Source of the DNA: Chitinophagales bacterium
GTDB taxonomy: Bacteria; Bacteroidota; Bacteroidia; Chitinophagales; JADIYW01
Length of the DNA stretch: 64,000 nt
Direction: 5' to 3'
NCBI GenBank assembly: GCA_020636545.1
Contig: JACJXS010000010.1
Span: 62,001-126,000, forward strand
Translations under genes and position numbers: made by a program
Notes under the pieces: model-generated
Seen by the model: only the letters and a program-made list of their open reading frames with translations
The model's database searches: none
What the model was told of the DNA's origin: nothing
Part shown: one piece after another, positions 60,991 to 64,000 of the stretch
Numbering within the stretch: the first letter of the stretch is position 1
How the letters are laid out: the number at the start of each line of letters is the position of its first letter

Positions 60991-63366
60991 TTATTTCGTT
61001 TTTTTCTTTAGCCAAAGTGTATATTTTTTATGTTCCTCCACTTTTTTTCTAGAAAAACACATTGCAATACTTTCGCCTTTAAACCATTTATCTAATTGAT
61101 TTTTATAAAATGGACTAGCCATATTGGCACTATTTCCGAGAGGCATAATAATCGTCGAGTTATCAAAATCTGCAAAGTCAATAGTTTGCCTATACGAAAC
61201 TGAATTTAATTCTCCGCCATAAGCATTTTCTGCCATTACGTACGTTTGAAATGGTGTATCTGTATCTCCACCAATTGGAAATGGACCAACATTAAATACT
61301 TTGTCCAATGGCGGTTTTACAGAAAATGCATGAGGAAATACAATTGCATGAACATTACCCCAATTCCATTTTTTAGGATTTGTACCAAAATTTAATTTCA
61401 ACCAATCAATTCCATATTTAATACCTGTTTTTAGTACATGTTCTTTGCCTCCTGCATTCTTTAACAAGATAGAATCTGGATTGTCTAATATTCTGAAAAG
61501 TGCTACGGTATTGTGTCCAAGGAATGCATTTAGAGGTTGAAAAATCTCATGAAATCCTGCTCCCAACAATTCTTTTACTAAGTTTTTATCTTCAATATTT
61601 CTATCGTAAATATATTTTACCATTTCCTTTTTGCAGACTTTATACAAAGTGCCTTCAATTTGTTCAGGTCGCAATACGCCATCCCAATTTAGAAGCATTT
61701 GTACATATTGTTGAAGTTCTGCATTCGCCATATCAATATTGATATAGTAATCTTTAAATTGATTTGCAGGCAAACACGTCCAATCCATTTGCATTTCAGT
61801 AAAATCTTTTGGGCTTAAATTAGCTCTACCTTCAATCATTTTTTCCAAACGATTCGCACGATAACCATTCATATAAATATCACCAAGAAAATATGGATAA
61901 TTATCATCTACAATTTTATGGTTGGCCGTAATTACATGACCTTGTTGTGGATTTAAAACGTGTGGCATTTCTTCAAATGGAACAAAATCTGACCATTTAT
62001 TTTCGCTTTTCCAACCTGGCATTGGCACAGAAGCAATTTGCTTATCTCTTATGGGTACTTTTCCTGAATTATAATAACCAATATTGCCTACAATATCTGC
62101 ATAAACTATATTTAAACCAGGAGCTTGAATACACTCGACAGCTTTTACAAAATCATTCCAATCTCTTGCCTTGTTTAGATTGAACCAACCTTCAAACATT
62201 TTTCCTGGTCGAAAAGCCATAGAACTTAATGTATATGCTTGTGCTTTATGGTTTGTAACATGAGAAATTAAAGTACCGTTTACTGTACTGATTACTTTTT
62301 CAATATGTGGCATATTTTCCCCTTTGATATAGATTTTTTCTTCTATAATCTCTGAGTCCATAATTTTTCCATCATACATATAAGTTTTCATCGTTTCGTC
62401 TGTAAATTTCTCTACATAAACATCTTCAATATCGGTAAAAGATAAAGTAATTCCCCAACCTATATTATCATTATGTCCAATCAATATCGCTGGAATTGCA
62501 GGACAGGAAACGCCTGAAACATGGTAGTCTTTGGTGTGAATATGCATCTGATACCAAATATTCGGATTTTTAAGTGTTAGATGTGGGTCATTACATAAAT
62601 ATGGCTTACCTGTTTTCGTTTTACTTCCATGAATTGTCCAAGCATTACTTCCACTTATTTTTGGAATATATGGCCCATTCATTGCATTGAATTTATTATC
62701 AATACCAATGGTATTAAATTCTACACCTTTGGGTAAAGTTACTGGATTGTTTTCTGGATAAGAATTATCTAACTCCATAGCTGCATCTAATCCGACAAGT
62801 TCTATCAGTTTCGCTCTAATGATTTCATCATACCAACCAAAAGTCAATAAAGATGACAACATTTTAGAAAAGGCACAAACATCAATAGGATTCCATAATT
62901 CTGGTTTTAAGCCTAACAATTTATATTCTACAGGAAATTTTGAAGTATTATTTTGGATAAAAGCATTAACGCCGTTACAATATGCCTTCAGATAAGATTT
63001 TAAATCATCTGTCAATAACTCCCAATCTTTTTTGCCTATTCTATCATAACCAAAAGTTCGAGCTATACGGTCGGCATCTAAGGCATCTTTCCCGATAATT
63101 TCAGCTAATTTACCACGAGCCGCACGCCGATTCAAATCCATTTGCCACAATCTGTCTTGTGCATGAATGTAACCTTGAGCAAAAAGTGCATCTTCTAATT
63201 TATCTGTATAAATATGAGCAATTCCCCATTCATCACGTATAATTTCTACTTCATTGCTCAAGCCATCTACATAAATATTTCCGTCAATTTTGGGTAATGC
63301 AGCACGACTCATTTCTTTAATTATTGGTTTGAGTACTGTACCTGCTATATTATTGAGTACTGACAT
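60991..63366 (-). CDS. Penicillin acylase family protein (Ntn hydrolase)
   Basis: 791 residues. Typical order: alpha chain with IDGNIYVDGLSNEVEIIRDEWGIAHIY and AQGYIHAQDRLWQMDLNRRAARG, then the self-cleavage site and N-terminal nucleophile Ser240 in SGSNAWT, followed by the beta chain with PYLCNDPHLTL and GHNDNIGWGIT. The family hydrolyses amide bonds of acylated compounds, including acyl-homoserine lactones; the acyl group is unknown. There is no clear signal peptide, which is unusual since most family members are periplasmic. Convergent with the GH5 gene, 14 bases apart. Confidence 0.9.
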   Translation of the reverse strand: MSVLNNIAGTVLKPIIKEMSRAALPKIDGNIYVDGLSNEVEIIRDEWGIAHIYTDKLEDALFAQGYIHAQDRLWQMDLNRRAARGKLAEIIGKDALDADRIARTFGYDRIGKKDWELLTDDLKSYLKAYCNGVNAFIQNNTSKFPVEYKLLGLKPELWNPIDVCAFSKMLSSLLTFGWYDEIIRAKLIELVGLDAAMELDNSYPENNPVTLPKGVEFNTIGIDNKFNAMNGPYIPKISGSNAWTIHGSKTKTGKPYLCNDPHLTLKNPNIWYQMHIHTKDYHVSGVSCPAIPAILIGHNDNIGWGITLSFTDIEDVYVEKFTDETMKTYMYDGKIMDSEIIEEKIYIKGENMPHIEKVISTVNGTLISHVTNHKAQAYTLSSMAFRPGKMFEGWFNLNKARDWNDFVKAVECIQAPGLNIVYADIVGNIGYYNSGKVPIRDKQIASVPMPGWKSENKWSDFVPFEEMPHVLNPQQGHVITANHKIVDDNYPYFLGDIYMNGYRANRLEKMIEGRANLSPKDFTEMQMDWTCLPANQFKDYYINIDMANAELQQYVQMLLNWDGVLRPEQIEGTLYKVCKKEMVKYIYDRNIEDKNLVKELLGAGFHEIFQPLNAFLGHNTVALFRILDNPDSILLKNAGGKEHVLKTGIKYGIDWLKLNFGTNPKKWNWGNVHAIVFPHAFSVKPPLDKVFNVGPFPIGGDTDTPFQTYVMAENAYGGELNSVSYRQTIDFADFDNSTIIMPLGNSANMASPFYKNQLDKWFKGESIAMCFSRKKVEEHKKYTLWLKKKTK

Positions 63367-63517
63367 GGTTTTCTATTTGTTTGGAAAATAAAGATAAACT
63401 AAATTGTAGAAATTATTGGATTTTATTATTCAATATTACTTTAATAGACAACATCTATTTGAATAAATTTTAGGGCAATGCAATATTCTATTTGTCAAAA
63501 TATTAATTGTCCCAATC

Positions 63518-63817
63518 TTAATCGTTCAGCCTATTTTCAATATCTATTTGTTAATGCAATATTCTAATTATTTCAACTAAATTTTCTTTTGTATTGATTT
63601 TGTAAAAAATAAAATGTGATTTTACCTTTGAACGAAAATAGCCCATTCTAATATGGCTATAATCCTTTTCTTAATTTGGATTTTCGATTATGAATTCAAT
63701 TTCATCAAAAATCAAGTCATAATATCGGTCAGCTTGTTCTTTTGACCAAGTTATGAAAGTATAAAGCCAAATATTTTCAAGGTCGTTTTGAGCTTCATTA
63801 CTAATTTTATACTTCAT
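63518..63817 (-). pseudogene. ParE/RelE-family toxin remnant with two in-frame stops
   Basis: Translation from the ATG at 63817 gives MKYKISNEAQNDLENIWLYT and continues to IIENPN, then TAA (codon 49); the same frame resumes with EKDYSHIRMGYFRSKVKSHFIFYK and ENLVEIIRILH, then TAA (codon 89), and ends QIDIENRLND. This is a full-length ParE-like toxin (about 99 codons) with two nonsense mutations and no frameshift, the R-I-L-H-Q-x-M-D-I-E-N-R-L pattern being typical. It overlaps the antitoxin stop as TAATG. The toxin is inactivated. Confidence 0.87.
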
Positions 63818-64000
63818 TATTTTACAAGATGTTTTTGATGAAGTTTGTTCAAAAAGTTATCTTTATTAAAGTTTTTTTACAAATCCAGATTTCTCTCCTT
63901 TTTTAAGTTCGTTAATAAGTTCGCTTTTTTTTAGACTCTTCATATTCAAACATTCTTAAAGCAGCTCGCACTACTTCACTTGCGGAAGAAAATTTTCCAG
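63817..64000 (-). pseudogene. ParD-like antitoxin remnant, frameshifted, 5' end outside window
   Basis: From the right edge, GKFSSASEVVRAALRMFEYEES is the ParD ribbon-helix-helix C-terminal start. Continuing requires dropping one A in A8 (63925-63932 on the opposite strand as T8) to give KKSELINELKKGEKSGF, then one more in A7 (63872-63878) to give NFNKDNFLNKLHQKHLVK and TAA at 63817-63819. Both shifts are +1 in homopolymers. As read, the antitoxin is disrupted, consistent with the dead toxin beside it. Confidence 0.8.

Noticed and set aside
1..64000. tRNA, rRNA, CRISPR arrays, riboswitches and replication origin
   Set aside because: The intergenic regions were read on both strands and none showed a cloverleaf with a TTCRANNC loop, spaced repeats, riboswitch cores or DnaA box clusters.

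Overview
The window is AT-rich (roughly 30% GC by eye), gene-dense DNA from a member of the Bacteroidota, most likely a free-living Chitinophagia/Sphingobacteriia-type lineage. The evidence for this is the Bacteroidota-specific families (DUF6089 next to uppS, IPExxxVDY next to pyk, DUF2480, an OmpP1-like barrel), the archaeal-type ProS, lipoproteins with a C-K-K motif after the lipobox, near absence of Shine-Dalgarno sites, frequent TTG/GTG starts, and repeated TAnnTTTG promoter -7 elements close to start codons. No tRNA, rRNA, CRISPR array, prophage or intact insertion sequence was seen, and no gene-free stretch exceeds about 300 bases.

Layout. 1-3060: 3' truncated uppS, DUF6089 barrel, and a U32 peptidase-family protein (TrhP-like) overlapping a one-cluster ferredoxin. 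3278-5801: small lipoprotein divergent from a NarL-type histidine kinase/response regulator pair, with a CTACCC/GGGTAG palindrome between them. 5840-6813: a scar holding remnants of a Fic protein and of a P-loop ATPase, an intact operator-like palindrome, and a small GIY-YIG protein. 6884-20730: housekeeping and metabolism (flavin amine oxidase, AsmA, GH13 glucosidase, metF, nusB, panB, ppk1, lipid hydroxylase, pyk with IPExxxVDY). 20790-31226: ABC1 kinase, UbiA-like membrane protein, DUF2480, lytic transglycosylase, a frameshifted phosphoinositide-phospholipase-like lipoprotein, a short MutA-like protein, an AckA-PduL fusion, dut and a flippase.

31368-43455: trans-sulfuration enzyme, SlyD-like FKBP, Fsr-type MFS transporter, two convergent GT-C-like membrane proteins, a membrane-anchored sulfotransferase, mtgA, and an envelope cluster (M23-like protein, bactofilin, AtpZ, AtpI-like membrane protein) that here lacks the F1Fo genes. 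43555-44398: three TTGAC repeats at exact 12-bp spacing ahead of a five-repeat (44 aa each) lipoprotein gene broken in a T7 tract. 44510-54999: di-heme peroxidase, mutS2, purS, DEAD helicase, HAD hydrolase, asnS, a histone-H1-like Lys/Ala-rich protein and proS. 55146-63366: Asn/Tyr/Trp-rich exported protein, outer-membrane barrel, ridA, namZ, GH5 hydrolase and a penicillin-acylase-family protein. 63518-64000: a decaying parDE toxin-antitoxin pair.

Functional themes are envelope and peptidoglycan work (uppS, mtgA, lytic transglycosylase, NamZ, bactofilin/M23), acetate/phosphate energy metabolism (AckA-PduL, ppk1, pyk) and surface glycan handling (flippase, GT-C proteins, sulfotransferase, GH13, GH5). 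The most unusual items are the AckA-PduL fusion, the homopolymer-tract frameshifts in two lipoprotein genes, the periodic TTGAC array, and the defence/toxin-gene scars. I saw no convincing wholly new multi-gene system.
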